DNA of 64,000 bases from Edolisoma coerulescens (taxonomy: Eukaryota > Chordata > Aves > Passeriformes > Campephagidae), in contig VWZW01004141.1 in NCBI GenBank assembly GCA_013397115.1, positions 248,001-312,000 of the forward strand. Reading direction: 5' to 3'. Position numbers and translations under genes: made by a program. Of this stretch, positions 1-12,058 are shown piece by piece. Every line of letters starts with the position of its first letter. Within the stretch, counting starts at the first letter, position 1. Below the pieces are notes generated by a model. The model made no database searches, was not told the origin of the DNA, and saw nothing but the letters and a program-made list of their open reading frames with translations.

Positions 1-1192
1 ACGAATCGATCATTTGTTGCTCTTACATGTTGGCTGAAAATTGGTGTGTTGCAGAATTACAGTTTGGAGTGGGGAAGCATCCACTCTGTGAAAACACATC
101 AGTACTCAGCAGCTATTTGTTTATTCTCTTGTTTCTGAAGCTGCAGAGAAAACTACTACCTGTCTGTGGTAACTGGCAATTAAAAACAACAAAAAAAAAA
201 CCAAATTAGCTGAAGTAACTGCTACCTTACTAAAATGGAAGCAGGCATTTAACAAAACATATAGAATAAACTACAGCAACAAGTTCCTTCAGATGTCCAG
301 TTTCTTTATGCAGAACACATAGCGTAGGTGATGATGTGTCTGGTAGCTTGTGATGTATTGCACAACCATTATAAACAGTGATACACTATGTCATAGACAA
401 TAAATAAGTAAATACTGTAGTGGCTTCACAGTCCTGCTCTCTCTCATCAACATGATTCCATAGTTCCTGGGGTTAAAAACTGTCATGGCTTTAGATTTTA
501 AGCACTCAGCATAGAAATAATTCATATGTGGGAATCTAAAGTTACAAAACTTTATTACACTGCACTTGCCTTTGTGCCATTTTCATGGGCAGTAACAACA
601 CTGGAGGCTCTACTGTCTTCAACACTGCCAAAACTGATACATCAGACTTCAAGAAGGTTTAAATATTTATATCCAGAACTGTTATTTTCAGGCTTTGCAC
701 AGATTTAACTGCATTTAGTTTTAACTCTGGTAATTTCTGTGCACACTTTAAATTCAAGTATGCCAGATGTTTAAATGCCACATAGGATTATTATTACTTA
801 TTTACTTACATAGATCCATTCCTTATGTATGGAGATGTTAACAAGAAAGTAGAGAAAATACACTTCCACAGGAGCTAACACCTCCTTCTGATGAGACTCA
901 TAGCAGGAGACTTGTTGATTCTGAGTTCTGTATATGACCAACTTACTAATTTCACTAACTTATATCTGCATTCTCATCAATGAACATATAAATTAAAAAT
1001 GTTCCATTTTCGTAGGCTAAACTCATGTTATCATATTTTAAAATGTCAGCTTTTCTTTGAACGTTTATAAGTCAAAATACTTTAGGACAATATACTGTAA
1101 ATTGTTTGTTGTTATATAGAGGCAACACCACAGAACTGTTAGCAAAACCCCCCAAAGTGATAAAAAAACCCCAAAACCCACAGTCACAAAGT

Positions 1193-1352
1193 GGTTGGGG
1201 TTGGAAGGTGGTCCAACTCCCTGCTAAAGCACGGTCACCCAGAGCAGGTTGCACAGGGTCACATCCAGACAGGTTTTGAATATCTCCAGAGAGACTCCCC
1301 AACCTCTCTGGGCAGTCTGTTCCAGTGTTTGGTCACCCTCACAGTAAAGCAT
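1193..1352 (-). repeat. CR1 LINE 3' fragment
   Basis: Read on the minus strand, this has the order of blocks expected of an avian CR1 tail: a 'gtgagggtgacca' stretch, then 'ctggaacagactgcccagag', then a 'tctggagatattcaaaac' stretch, then 'ctgtgcaacctgctctgg', ending in the 'ttggaccaccttccaacccc' type end. It is truncated at its 5' side and diverged. The element and its orientation are recognised from memory of the family, not from a database search. Confidence 0.8.
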
Positions 1353-2514
1353 GATAGCAAAGAACACAATTCACCCAGAATTGAAAAGGGAACATGCACA
1401 GATTAATCGCAAAGTTTAAATTTGAGTAGAAATATGAATTTAGTCCTACAAAATACCAAACCTAATAAACTTAGGTTTAAAAAAACCCCCTCAGACTCAT
1501 AAGAAACATGAACTTTAAGAAATTACTGAATAATGTAACAAGGTGAAAAAAGAAAAGGGATGAAATAAAGGCAGAGATACTGAACTTACTACCACTGCAG
1601 CACTTGAGTTTACATTTTATAGAAACCTTACAAACTAACTTCACCGGGCACTACTAGCACTACATTTCTGGACACGTTCAAGTTGGCACCAAACCTTGAA
1701 TTCTCTATTAGAAAAGAACACTTTGATGATCCCATTCCAGCTTTACCATTTTGGCCAGCTTTACCACACCGTCCAGACTCCCTCTTTCTTTACGAATAAC
1801 CTGTAGGACTGGGCAGTGGATATTATGTTGTCTTTCAACTAACCTTCTACTCTCAATACAACACTGAAGATTCACAACACCTCTTTATCCAGAACATTCT
1901 GCTCCTGTTTTGCTGTAGGTATGTCAGAGATAAAAGGTTTCTTCTAACCAAACCAGCTCTTCTCTTTTTTCCTTATGATTAAATCGCTATTGCCCTCTAC
2001 TCCAAAGAACTGGCATCCTTTCTTCACTCTGAGTATGAAGACAATACATTTATTGAGTGATCACACAGTGTAGTCCTCCCATAACCTTATGTAGCTTTTC
2101 AGACCATTAGAATAAATTCTTTTTGCTTAATCTTAGCATGTTTGAGGAGCAGGACTTACAGTTACCCCACAGGTGTTTGAACTTACGGGTTAACGAAACA
2201 ATGAAGGAGCTGCAGAAGAGTTGTGATGCTGGTAATAAAGCAGGACTAGGACTGGAACTGGGAGTAGGAAACCAAATTAGATCTAAATGAAGCACGTAGT
2301 AACACGAAGCTCTATACAGACAGTTCTTGGTTACCCAAACACACAGCTGTGCCCCAGCCTATCGCACTGCACAAGGTGTCAGCGTCCTCCCTCCCTTTAA
2401 TGCAGAGAAATTCAATTATCCACATGAGACACTTTCAAGTTGATTTTTCAAGTAAATTATAGTGCAGGCTACGAAAATAATTTGCTGTCCCTGTTCTAAT
2501 CATCGCTGTTTCTA

Positions 2515-2665
2515 CCCTAGAATGGGAGCAGCGGTGTCCCGGAGGAGCGGCACAAGGCAGGAGCGGAGCGGCGCCCGGCGGGATCAGCCCCTGCCGCCCG
2601 CCGGGAGCGCGCCCGGGACAGCCCGGGGCGACCGCGGCCACAGCCAGCCAGCAAAAACCCTCCTG
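2515..2665. promoter_or_regulatory. Small isolated CpG-rich patch
   Basis: About 150 bases with many CpG dinucleotides and GC-box-like runs sit inside otherwise AT-rich DNA. This is typical of a small CpG-island promoter. Neither strand shows a convincing coding first exon. A GT donor-like GGTGAGC reads on the minus strand near 2670-2680, so a leftward noncoding or unrecognised transcript is possible. The direction is unknown. Confidence 0.4.
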
Positions 2666-4482
2666 GACCAGCTCACCCTGCCGCAGGAAAGGAAAACGCA
2701 TACGAAACTTTGAAGACAAAAAAACCCCCTCTCGTCTAACAGCTGTATGTTAAGCTCTCGTTTTGTGAGAGGATACAATGTATTTTATACAGTTTATCTA
2801 CAATGAAGGGGATATAAGCCCTCAATTCAAAACTGTCTTTGGATTTTGGACAAAAGCGACCTGTATTTTATCTTTATTTCTGCTTGCTGATGGATTAGAA
2901 ATGAGGTTCGTTTGACATGCTTATTAATGATTAAAACACAGTATGGAGTACCCCAGTGTACATTTAGATTAACACGGAAGGAAAAACTGATAGCAGACTG
3001 CTTTCTTTTTGCAAGTATACCTAAAGAAAGGTAACCCTTCATCTAAGTAGTAACACGTGATTAAAATATTCTGTATTTGCTAATGGGGACAATAAGGAAG
3101 TGGAAATCAAGACACTTGACAATTAAGAAAGCAATTAAGTCAAATAAAAAAAAAAATCCTTAAAACATAGACATAAAAAATACAGTGAAAATATGAGATG
3201 GTATACTTCAAAATATGACCTAAAGTTCAACATATATAAAATCAATAATCACAAACAGATAGAGTGGTTATCACTGCAGAGAAACTCACAAAACTCATCC
3301 AGTAATATACACATGACCTTGTGAGGAAGAACAAGTCAGAAGCTAACTATTTTTAAATCTTACATAGAATGCTAAAACCAGTTTTAATCATCACATATCA
3401 AACCAATCAGTTCTAGATTTGACTTTTATACATTTCTCTAATCATCACAATCATAAACATGCACAGCAACTCTATACAGACATCTATATGCATATCTGTT
3501 TTTTAAGTTTCCCCCTTATTGCAAATATTTTTAGACAGCAAGATCAGAAAAACAACCCGTATCAGCTAGAAGCAGCATCTTGCCTAAATTCTTTATTAAT
3601 TTTCTTCCCAGTAATATAACAAATCATTTATTGGTACCTGCTCTAAGACAGACTATACAGACACTAATATTCCAAATCAACCAAACAAAAATGACCTCAA
3701 AACCCCCCAAAACACAAGAAAAAAACCCTTCCTACCAAAAAGCCAAGAAGAAACAGAACTAAATTGACCCCTGATGTGGAAGCACTTATCTCAGGGAAGA
3801 TAGCTCAGAGAGGATGATAATTCAGAGGAAAACTGCACTTTCCATTTCTATTAGTGTTTTATCAATAGTCAGAAAGTAAAGTTTTAGTCATAAAAGAACA
3901 TACAAGCCCCGTTAGAAAATGCAATTGCTTCTACACATGAATTCTTTTTCTTACAGTTCTTGTCAGGAATATCTTTTGTGGTTAATTCAAAATTGTGAGG
4001 CAATTCATTTTCCCTTCTTTCTTTAAGTGTCATCTGATTAGATGGAATGAAAAGGTACTTAGCCAAACATAGTAGAATTTGTTGAAGAATTCCCAAGCAT
4101 TTTAACTGTCATATAAAGTAGATTTTACTAAGGAAAAAAAGAAAGTCATTAATATTTTAGTTTAGTAGTGCAAACTTTCTATTACTTATCTATTAGAAAT
4201 AGCTCTATATGATTTTTTAAAACTTGCAGTAACACCTAGACCTGAAAACAGATTAAAACCCAAAATAATTATAAACCTAGACAGACTGCATCAATTAGAT
4301 GAAGTAAAGATACCTACTCCCTTTATAGCAGGAGCGCAGATTAATTTTAAAAAAGTTTTCAGCATTTCTGAGGGCATGAACCCTGGTTGTGGACTCGGCC
4401 ATAAAAAGGTGTTGATCAGTCTTATCTTTAAAAGTGTTTTATGCAGCCACATACTGCAGAGTTTCCTGTGGATTGGACATAA

Positions 4483-4538
4483 TAATCAGCAGGGGAAGGA
4501 GAGCTCATTACTACAAGCTCTCCTTCCCCTGCAGATTA
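4483..4538. repeat. Near-perfect inverted repeat / hairpin
   Basis: The left arm 4489-4505 (gcaggggaaggagagct) and the right arm 4516-4532 (agctctccttcccctgc) are exact reverse complements separated by a 10-base loop (4506-4515). Beyond one A/A mismatch, five more bases pair (4483-4487 with 4534-4538), giving 22 pairs in a 23-position stem. It matches no RNA family or transposon I recognise. Confidence 0.85.
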
Positions 4539-7500
4539 CCTCAGCATGAAGCCACGTATCTCAATCAAAAAAGATTGCTACAGAGAGCTACACAAGATGT
4601 TTCTAAATCAGCTAGCTTGGGGCTCAGCCTATAGCTGCAACCTTCTTTTAACCTTCAGAAAAGCAGAAGGACCAGGATGGCCGCTCAATATTAGCCATCT
4701 ATAAGTCTAGAAATAAATCACTTAGCAGATAAAAGTCACCAGCAGACCTGGCCTGTCTCATGCTCACACAACTGATGCCCAGTGCAAGTACACGGAAAAT
4801 TCAGCAGCAAGATCTAATGTAAAGGGACAAGGCAGGGCAGGGCATGTGTTGGGGGCAGTGGGGGTCTAGGGGTGTCTAGCACATTGCAGAGCACTGAGAA
4901 GAATACTTAATGCTTTGGCCTGTTGTATATACCTCTTTAAAATACTTCTCAAACACAAAAAAACTCTGCTGTAAGTCACCAATAATCTATGACTATGACT
5001 ATTTATAATGCCCAAATTTTTGACAAGACTAGTGATGTCAGTGATGTGTTACAAAACAGAAATATGCTCTACTTGCAGGGTGAGGGGGGCAAGGTGTGTG
5101 TAAAAAAAATAAGGGCCAAAGATTCCCATTTTCAGAGACTTGTTCAGAAAACACAGTGTTGCAACAAATCTGGAAATAGGAGAATCATCAAAAGAAACTG
5201 GACATATATTTACTGAACCAAACTTAAGACAGTCATAATTTCTAACGATATGTACAAAGAAAAACAGAACAGCATGGCAAAACGTAAGTATTATGTATTA
5301 TTTCAACTACAATATTAGAATTAGCAACAGAATAAAATTAAGGCAAAGCGGGCAAAATGTAGAAGGCTGGTAGAAGTCCTTATGATGGAATTACTGCCAA
5401 AAGAATACAGTTGCAGCATCACATTTCACACTGTTTGATGTTCTAAAATGCAATGTCTGTTCAAATGTCAACACAGTACAGATTCTCATGAATGTCAACT
5501 ATTAAATAGTGACCATTCAATTCAAATAATTGTATTGAATTGTATTTCACGGGTTATTAAGAGCCGAAATTTCAGTTTTGACCCCCAGTTTCCTGGAACT
5601 TACTGCACCACATCTGTCCCCACTTTGGAAAGGAACTGTAGCTGATCAAGTCCCTTGACCTGATTTTGACACAAGATATCCCAGCCCCTATTGCTGTGTA
5701 CTGAACCCTGTAAAATCAGCCACTAAGTGAATGTGACAAGGAACACAGCCATGCTTGCCTATCTAGATGAGATCAGACCTGAGTCCTTATAAATGATGTA
5801 CCAGGCATTGTTTTAGCTCCACAGAAAGCAGTAGCACATCCTGTAATGGGAATTATGTTGTCTTTGTTCTAGCAAAATTAAACTTAGTGAGAACCTAAGA
5901 AAAGCTAAGATAGAGGCACTGAAATAGAGGTTACAGAAGTACAAGTTGCAGAATTTCCTGTTGCTGAGATTAAATGTGAGTTACTGCACCAAGAGGAGAT
6001 AATTTGGGATTGGTGCGAGCATGTGAAAGCCACAGTGACCAGAAAACAATAAAGTGCATCTAAGATGCCAAGCACAAGGTGATCATCTTCTAAGATTAGA
6101 ATGAATTTTCTTTTTCATATTCACTGCTGTACACTGTGAATCATTATCTTCAATCCTGAGTAAACCTACTAAAGTCCCTTTATCACTCATCACACAAAAG
6201 GCTGAACAATACGTAAGGATTGCTAATTACAGGGCCTTATTCACACGCTTCTAGAAATTGTTAAGTCTTCTGGTGAGTGTTCCAATATATGGCACAAGGT
6301 GTCTACAAACCAAGTAAGATAGGAGATTCTCAACGTAATATTTATTCACCTTTGGTAGTAGCACACATATTTTCTGCTATTTATATTTTATTTAGAATTG
6401 TTAGACTTGAGATTTTAAGTACCCTGGAGATTTTTCCTTGGATCAAGAAAAAACCCCCTATTTTATTTATGTGATGGAACACATGATACAAAATCATGCT
6501 ATAAGTACACGAATATAAAGCTGCTTACACAACATGAAAGCATTCTGGCCTATATTTTCCCCAGAATAAATAACCCCCACATAAAATACAATTATACAGT
6601 GGAAAAATACCAAAAGCAAATCCCAAAACCCCCATGAAAGCTCATTACTCACTTACAACTCTAAACAGATTCAACAGGTTCTTGTACTAACCATGCACAT
6701 CTAGTAAGGTGGAAACAGCTTAAAGCAAAAAAAAGCATATAAAGTAATAACCCTGAAAAAACTACAAAGAATTTAAGTTCACGTCATTTATTAATTTCTC
6801 TTCTTATTATGATGTTATATGAAGGACTGAAATGACTCCATCTGGAACATTTTGAACAAGATATTGGAAATACCCAGGGGAAAAATGGGATAACGAAGCA
6901 GAAATTTCAGAAAATTGTAATAAGTAAAACTAGGACTCAACAGTTAAATTCTATCAGCCATAAAATATTTCAGAATACACAACATTCACTGAAGGTATAT
7001 TTAAAGCATATACCATAACTGGCTCTCAAAAAAGCCATGTGAAGGGCTTCTCATCAGAAAAGAATCACTTAACCCTGCAGTTACAGAATACTAAGGTTAT
7101 TTGTAAGGTTTTACCAACAAATACCCATTATTCGCAAAGTCAGAGACCTGGACAAAAAACCCCATCATTCTTACCTTTTGCTGTATGAAGTTCCTCTGCC
7201 TTTCTTAAATTAAGGCTCCGCCCATCTCTCTTTATCAGTGTAATTCCAGCAGATCATTCTTTCCACCTGTGAGTTCCTGGAATTGTTAAAGTAACTTTGA
7301 GATTTCTCATGGTTAAGAAATGTGGTTCAACAGAGCAAAATACAAAACAAAGGTCATCATTACCTTTCCCCTCTGTAAATACTACCATTTCTTCTTTTCC
7401 CTTCTCTACCACTTTTCTTTTGTTCTCTTGTCTGTCTCTCCTAACTCACTCCTTTTGGACAAGATTCTCTCAAATGCTGTGTGCATGCCAAAGCTCCCCA

Positions 7501-8093
7501 AATATTTGTTGTATTTACAGCCCTCATCTGAAAGATATGGCTCTACAGGAGAGATGACTCTCCTGTGATTTTTATTTGGGTACATTTTTTAAAATTCACT
7601 ATACCTGCAGAAATTCAGGCAGGACTCAACTCTTCAACTTGCTGTGTCAGTAGCCATTTTTAGTATCACTGTCTGCCTTAACGAGGTCACTTTCATTTGT
7701 ATACCTTGGAAATTACCGTGTACAAACACTTGTGTTCATTGACATAAAATATATATAGGTTGCCCATTAAAAATGAACACATACAGTGGGACTACACATC
7801 TATTCTAACCCTCTCCTTTTCCAAACTATCCTTTCCTGTAAGGTCTCTGAATTTTACTGAGTTCACTAGGCCTGCTCCCTGTTGCCAGGGGTCACAAAAC
7901 CCGATGTCAAACAGTAACTGCGTTATTGAAAATGTTTGTATTAGAAAGGTAAAGCCTTGATGCAATTGAACGGCAACAGGATACACGTGAGACCGTCCTC
8001 AGAGAGTAGGGCTGGATGGGAGCACTTCGGGAAATTCTGTCCCAAACAATCTAGTGGCCAAAGAAAGCAGGGAGGCGAGAGACATTGACTTTT

Positions 8094-8110
8094 CACGTGC
8101 TAAATGACGT
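8094..8110. promoter_or_regulatory. E-box and CRE-like half site upstream of EOLA1
   Basis: A palindromic CACGTG occurs at 8094-8099 and a TGACGT half-site at 8105-8110, immediately outside the CpG island that precedes EOLA1. E-boxes bind bHLH factors such as USF or MYC, and TGACGT binds CREB/ATF. Use of these sites is inferred only from motif and position. Confidence 0.4.
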
Positions 8111-8625
8111 TTAGCCATGACCAGAGCCGCGAAAGCCCTGCACCGCCCGGTGCAGAGCCGCACAGGTACCCCGAGGTGCGGCGGACTCGGTGCTCCCGGG
8201 GCAGGACGGCACCAAGCCCACTGCCCGAGCCCGGCAGCGCCGCACCGGACACTCCCGGGCAGGGCGCACGCAGCTCCCGGCTCCCCTCAGCACCCCCCGC
8301 CGGGCACCCGCCCCTCCGGATCGCCGAGGCCAGGCCATAGCCCCATCCCTCCTCCAGGGACGGCCGAGAGCCCGCAGGAGCCGTGCATACGCGCTCCTTT
8401 CAGCGCAGCCGGGCTCGGCCCCTGCCCCCGCCCCGCGCCCNCGGCGCGGACAGAGCGGGGCCCGCGGGGGCGGAGCCGCCCCCAGGGAGGCCGCGCAGCT
8501 CCCTCCGCGCAGCTCCGCGGTTCCAGAGCCGGGAGCTTGTCACGGGCATCGGCCGCTTCTGGAGGCTCATCCCCGGGCGTCTGTGTGTTTACAGGAAATA
8601 AACGGCTTCTGATGCGAGGAGCGCG
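8110..8625 (+). promoter_or_regulatory. EOLA1 CpG-island promoter and 5' leader
   Basis: A dense CpG island ends at the EOLA1 start codon. It contains GC-box motifs, for example around 8464-8480, and one unresolved base at 8441. A pyrimidine-rich stretch ending in ACAG at 8591-8594 could be the acceptor of an intron in the 5' untranslated region, so the true first exon may lie further up in the island. A 5-codon upstream ORF begins at 8612 and overlaps the main start. Confidence 0.75.
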
Positions 8626-8878
8626 ATGAAATTCGGTTGCCTTTCCTTCCGACAGCCCTACGCAGGGTTGCTTCTAAACCAAGTCAAAACAGTAGAGACT
8701 CGCTGGCGTCCCTTGCTAGCAGGCTACAAGAACTGCACCATTGCTATTCATATAGCTGTTAAGGACTGGGAAGATGATACATGGAGAGAAATTCTTCTGA
8801 ATCGGTTCGGCATGACACCGAAACAACTCCAGGATTTGTTGGATGAAGGGGAAAAATTTGGCAGAGGAGTTATTGCAG
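8626..8878 (+). CDS. EOLA1: EOLA1 coding exon 1
   Basis: Encodes residues 1-84 plus one base. The donor is GCAG|GTAAGC. It contains the ASCH core motif. Confidence 0.95.
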
Positions 8879-10273
8879 GTAAGCATCCTTTGGTTATGTT
8901 TTCTAAGCAAACTTTCAGTCCCTTAACAGACACTCAAATACACATCTGCTTTATGTGTTTGCAGTCATTATGACATTTCCTTGACGCTTTGAAGGAGTGG
9001 AGCTTGAGTCGTGGTGGGGGGGTCTATTTAAATTCCTGTATGTTTCAGCATAGTTATATGTCAATTCCACACTTCTTGCATTTTGAGCTAAGGAACTCTT
9101 GCTGAAACCATTTTGCAGTACTCATGGTCAAACGAATTCACGATGTTGCAGAGCTTTGCATGTCATTTTCGAGTGCACATAATTACAAAAATAAATCCTA
9201 TTTCAGTTTTACAAACCCCCTCTGTCGCTTATGGTATTTGGGCAGTGAAGAAGTTTGTTTCTGTTAACACACAGTGCAGAGGCAGTGATGTTTCATTGCA
9301 GAAATTGTGCTGACATACAGCGGATGTTGCACACTGTTCGCTTACAAAGTTTTTATCCAGCACTCATTTTGCACTATTTCCTTGTAGGTATCTTTGTTAC
9401 ACCATCTTTCATTGTCATTTGAATACTTTTAGCTATTCCTTCACAACAAATTAATTCTATCACATACACTGAACGTTGTTGTGGTTCTACAGTGCTGAAA
9501 ACTGTAGCTCCTATCTAATACGTAGATTTGCAGCCTTGACATAAATTGCATGCTTCATTGTGGAGTAGGCGTCAAAGCTTCTTTCATATTTATTTTAACA
9601 TTTTTTATGATTAAGCAATACAGAATTTCCCTTTTGTGACATTAAGAGGCTTCTGGAGAGAATTTCCAAATAGTTTAATTATTTAAAATTGTTAATAAAA
9701 TAGTGGCTTGAGAGGAGCAGAGAGTTTTATGCTTTAATGAAGCTGTTCCAAGGCCAAATGTAGCTCAGGAGTTTTGGTAGCAGCTGTGTCTCCTTAGATG
9801 CAGGTTGCTTTTCAAGGAATTCTGCATTGCTGGGTTGTGGTGATTTTAACTGTGCCCTCCTCCTTTTCTTCACCCGCCTGAGTTGAGGCACATGGACTTC
9901 TGCAGCAAACAGCACAGGTGGGAGCTGTGCCTCCCTCTGCTCTTCTGGTAACAACCTGGCTGTTCTCTGTGTCCTCAGGGAGGGTTACTTCCAGAAAACT
10001 TTCGTCTAGGAGATCAAACTGGCAACTAATTTTGTATTTTAATTTTAAAATACAGGATTAATTGACGTTGGAGAGACATCACTATATCCAGAAAACCTGC
10101 CTCCTGAAGAGATTCTGGAGTTGGAAAACAAAGCTGTCCTCAGTAATCTAGAACAGAAATACCTGACTGTTGTTTCAAATCCCAGATGGCTCCTGGAACC
10201 AATTCCTGCCAGAGGGAGAACAGGGGTGTGGCAGGTGGACATCCCTGAAGAACTGATCCCTTCAGAACTGTAG
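8626..10273 (+). CDS. EOLA1: EOLA1, ASCH-domain protein (two coding exons)
   Basis: Joining 8626-8878 to 10056-10273 gives 471 bases, i.e. 156 codons plus TAG. The protein matches vertebrate EOLA1 (CXorf40 family; human about 158 residues) along its whole length. The N-terminus MKFGCLSFRQPYAG and the 'KTVETRW' segment (residues 21-27) are the signature of the ASCH fold, a PUA-like domain thought to bind RNA. A conserved 'KFGRGVIAG' spans the splice site and 'NPRWLLEPIP' lies near the C-terminus. The intron is 1,177 bp with a GTAAGC donor and a TACAG acceptor, phase 1. The first ATG of the frame has G at -3. The gene is convergent with TMEM185A, its neighbour in human Xq28 as well. EOLA1 has been linked to metallothionein binding and inflammatory signalling in endothelium; its biochemical role is unsettled. 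All of this is read from sequence except the functional remarks. Confidence 0.96.
10056..10273 (+). CDS. EOLA1: EOLA1 coding exon 2 (last)
   Basis: The acceptor is AAAATACAG|GATTA. The split glycine codon rejoins in frame (G|GA), and the frame runs to TAG at 10271-10273. Confidence 0.95.
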
Positions 10274-10550
10274 GTGTTGCCCCTTACTGTTATTTTTCCT
10301 GCCTAAGTTGTATTCAAGATGCTGACTTGTGAATTACATCGGCATCTTGTTTAGGATTCCCTTCCAAAATTGTTTGAAATGACAACTATTTTTGAAGAAC
10401 TGCTCTTTTGAGGCAAAACAAACAAGATGTGTTTTTTATGACTTTTACAGGAAATTATTAATGTTTTTCTAGATTTTTCCTTTATAAACAACTAAGTAAA
10501 TACCATTTTTTAAATACATGGTTATGGGTTGTGTGCCAATTTAAATGTAA

Positions 10551-10556
10551 ATTAAA
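10551..10556 (+). terminator. Candidate EOLA1 poly(A) signal (ATTAAA)
   Basis: ATTAAA lies about 280 bases after the EOLA1 stop. A canonical AATAAA at 11589-11594 is the alternative and would give a 3' UTR of about 1.3 kb running through the GC-rich block. Sequence alone does not decide between them. Confidence 0.35.
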
Positions 10557-11039
10557 CTGATTTTTTGATACCTGCACCTCTGATTATAGGAAAATGGTGC
10601 TTAAAAGCAGGCTGCCACAATTAATAGGACATCTTTCCCAGACCCCTCCTAGTCCTGGCTTAAGGATAGATTCTTTTCATTTACACTTCAGGTACACGAG
10701 ATGTGCATATGATGGATATAGCTCTGGGCCCTGACAGACGTTACAGAAAGCCATTATGAGAACGTGCTTGTACAAAATGAAATTGAGCAAGTTATTACAT
10801 TTCTTTTTTCTCTTATTTAAGATGAAAAATACCACTTATCTTTGAAAATCTAATACTGAATTCCAAGACAAATGTGAAGAATTACAAATAATAGCCACTA
10901 AGTTTTGGCACTGTTAAGAGTTTTTCAAAATTCACACCCTACGTTATAGTGAAGATCCTTTTGATTTTCTGGAGCAAGGCCCCACCTAGGCCTGGCTCTA
11001 AAAACAGGACAGGACATCGGCAGGGCCTTTGTATTCAGA

Positions 11040-11520
11040 CACTTCAGTGGAGCACTTAGGAAACGATTCCCTTGACTACCCCAGCTCTGTGGAAGGTACC
11101 TGGCACCCCCAGCACCCCCAGTGCCCGCGGATCCACTGTCTGAGGCACACGTGGAGCTGGGCCCGGACCTGGGCACAGACCGGGGAGCAGCTGCTGCCAG
11201 CACAGCCGGAGGGCAGGGAAGTGACTGCAGGGCAGCGCTGGGGGAAGCAGCAGCAGCAGCTCCCTGGCCCCAGCAGGGCCCGGCTGTGCCTTGGCTGAAG
11301 GGAAGGCGCAGAGGCTGGAGCTCCTCCGTGTCTGAGCAGCAGCACCTGGAGCTGTACGGGCACCGCTGCCTCGGGGACCTGCCATGGCACCGTGCTTGGC
11401 AGCTGAGGCCTTCCCCGTGCAGAGCTGTGCCTGTTCTCCCTTGGACCTGCTGGGCACGGACTGCTCTCCTCCTGGGAGGTGCTTTCTCATGCAACCTCAC
11501 TGTCTGGTTTTCTTTTCCAT
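11040..11520. other. GC-rich block between convergent genes
   Basis: This is a sharply bounded GC-rich segment rich in CAG/CTG triplets and CCCC runs, in AT-rich surroundings. Long overlapping open frames on both strands (up to 227 codons on minus, 10925-11608, and 149 on plus) exist because AT-rich stop codons are scarce. None resembles a known protein. It lies in the possible 3' UTR of EOLA1 or just beyond the 3' end of TMEM185A. Confidence 0.5.
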
Positions 11521-12052
11521 GGCAGTGTGCAGGCAAATTGCTGTCTGGTAACAATCCTGCTGATGTTTGATTATTTGCACCACAATATAATAAAATATAT
11601 GTTAACAATATATATATGTATAAAAAATATAAAATAAAACTGCAACAAAATTTAAAGTGTGGGATGGGATAGTGCTAGGTTGTGTTTCAGGCAGTAGCTG
11701 GTCCACAGGCAAGAAAAGGGAGCTCTGGAGCATCAGAAGTGGAAAGTGCTGCATCCCAGTTTTGCAGGCATACACCTTGAACCCATGCAGAAATGTCCAC
11801 ACGCTCCTTGCTCTTACTGCATGCTAACACTAAAGAAACAAGGCCCATGGTATTTAAGCTACCTAAAATGTGGCTTACCTAAACATGGAGAGCAGCTGCA
11901 AGGGTTTGGGAATATGAGACATCTGTTTTTATAAACTACAGCACTACACATTTCATAGACTCCACTTCTCCAAAGCACCTGTAAGTCCAAGCAGGTCTGT
12001 CTTCAGAAGAGAAAATGCTATGCCAACACCAACAAGATCCTATCTTGAAAAG

Positions 12053-12058
12053 TTTAAT
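12053..12058 (-). terminator. Candidate TMEM185A poly(A) signal
   Basis: ATTAAA on the minus strand lies about 815 bases after the stop codon. No AATAAA on the minus strand was seen between 11600 and 12870. The transcript end is therefore uncertain and could also lie beyond this interval. Confidence 0.25.

Larger units (their letters stand above)
1..8093. other. Intergenic region left of EOLA1
   Basis: No coding exon could be recognised here. Open frames are short and chance-like. The AT-rich sequence is interrupted by a CR1 fragment (1193-1352), a CpG-rich patch (2515-2665) and a hairpin (4483-4538), listed separately. Several short A/C-rich tracts occur, for example near 1145-1180, 3700-3730 and 6600-6635. 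Confidence 0.6.

Noticed and set aside
2138..2290. 50-codon plus ORF beginning MFEEQDLQLPHRCLN
   Set aside because: It is preceded by an AG and reads fairly protein-like, but it is short, has no recognised similarity and nothing to splice to.
8441..8441. Single N in the EOLA1 promoter as another duplication joint
   Set aside because: Unlike the Ns at 21330 and 21743, I see no repeated sequence on its two sides, so it is probably a simple ambiguous base.
10925..11608. 227-codon open frame on minus between EOLA1 and TMEM185A
   Set aside because: It lies in the GC-rich block where stops are depleted. Other long frames overlap it on both strands, its composition is biased to A, P, R, S and C, and it resembles no family.
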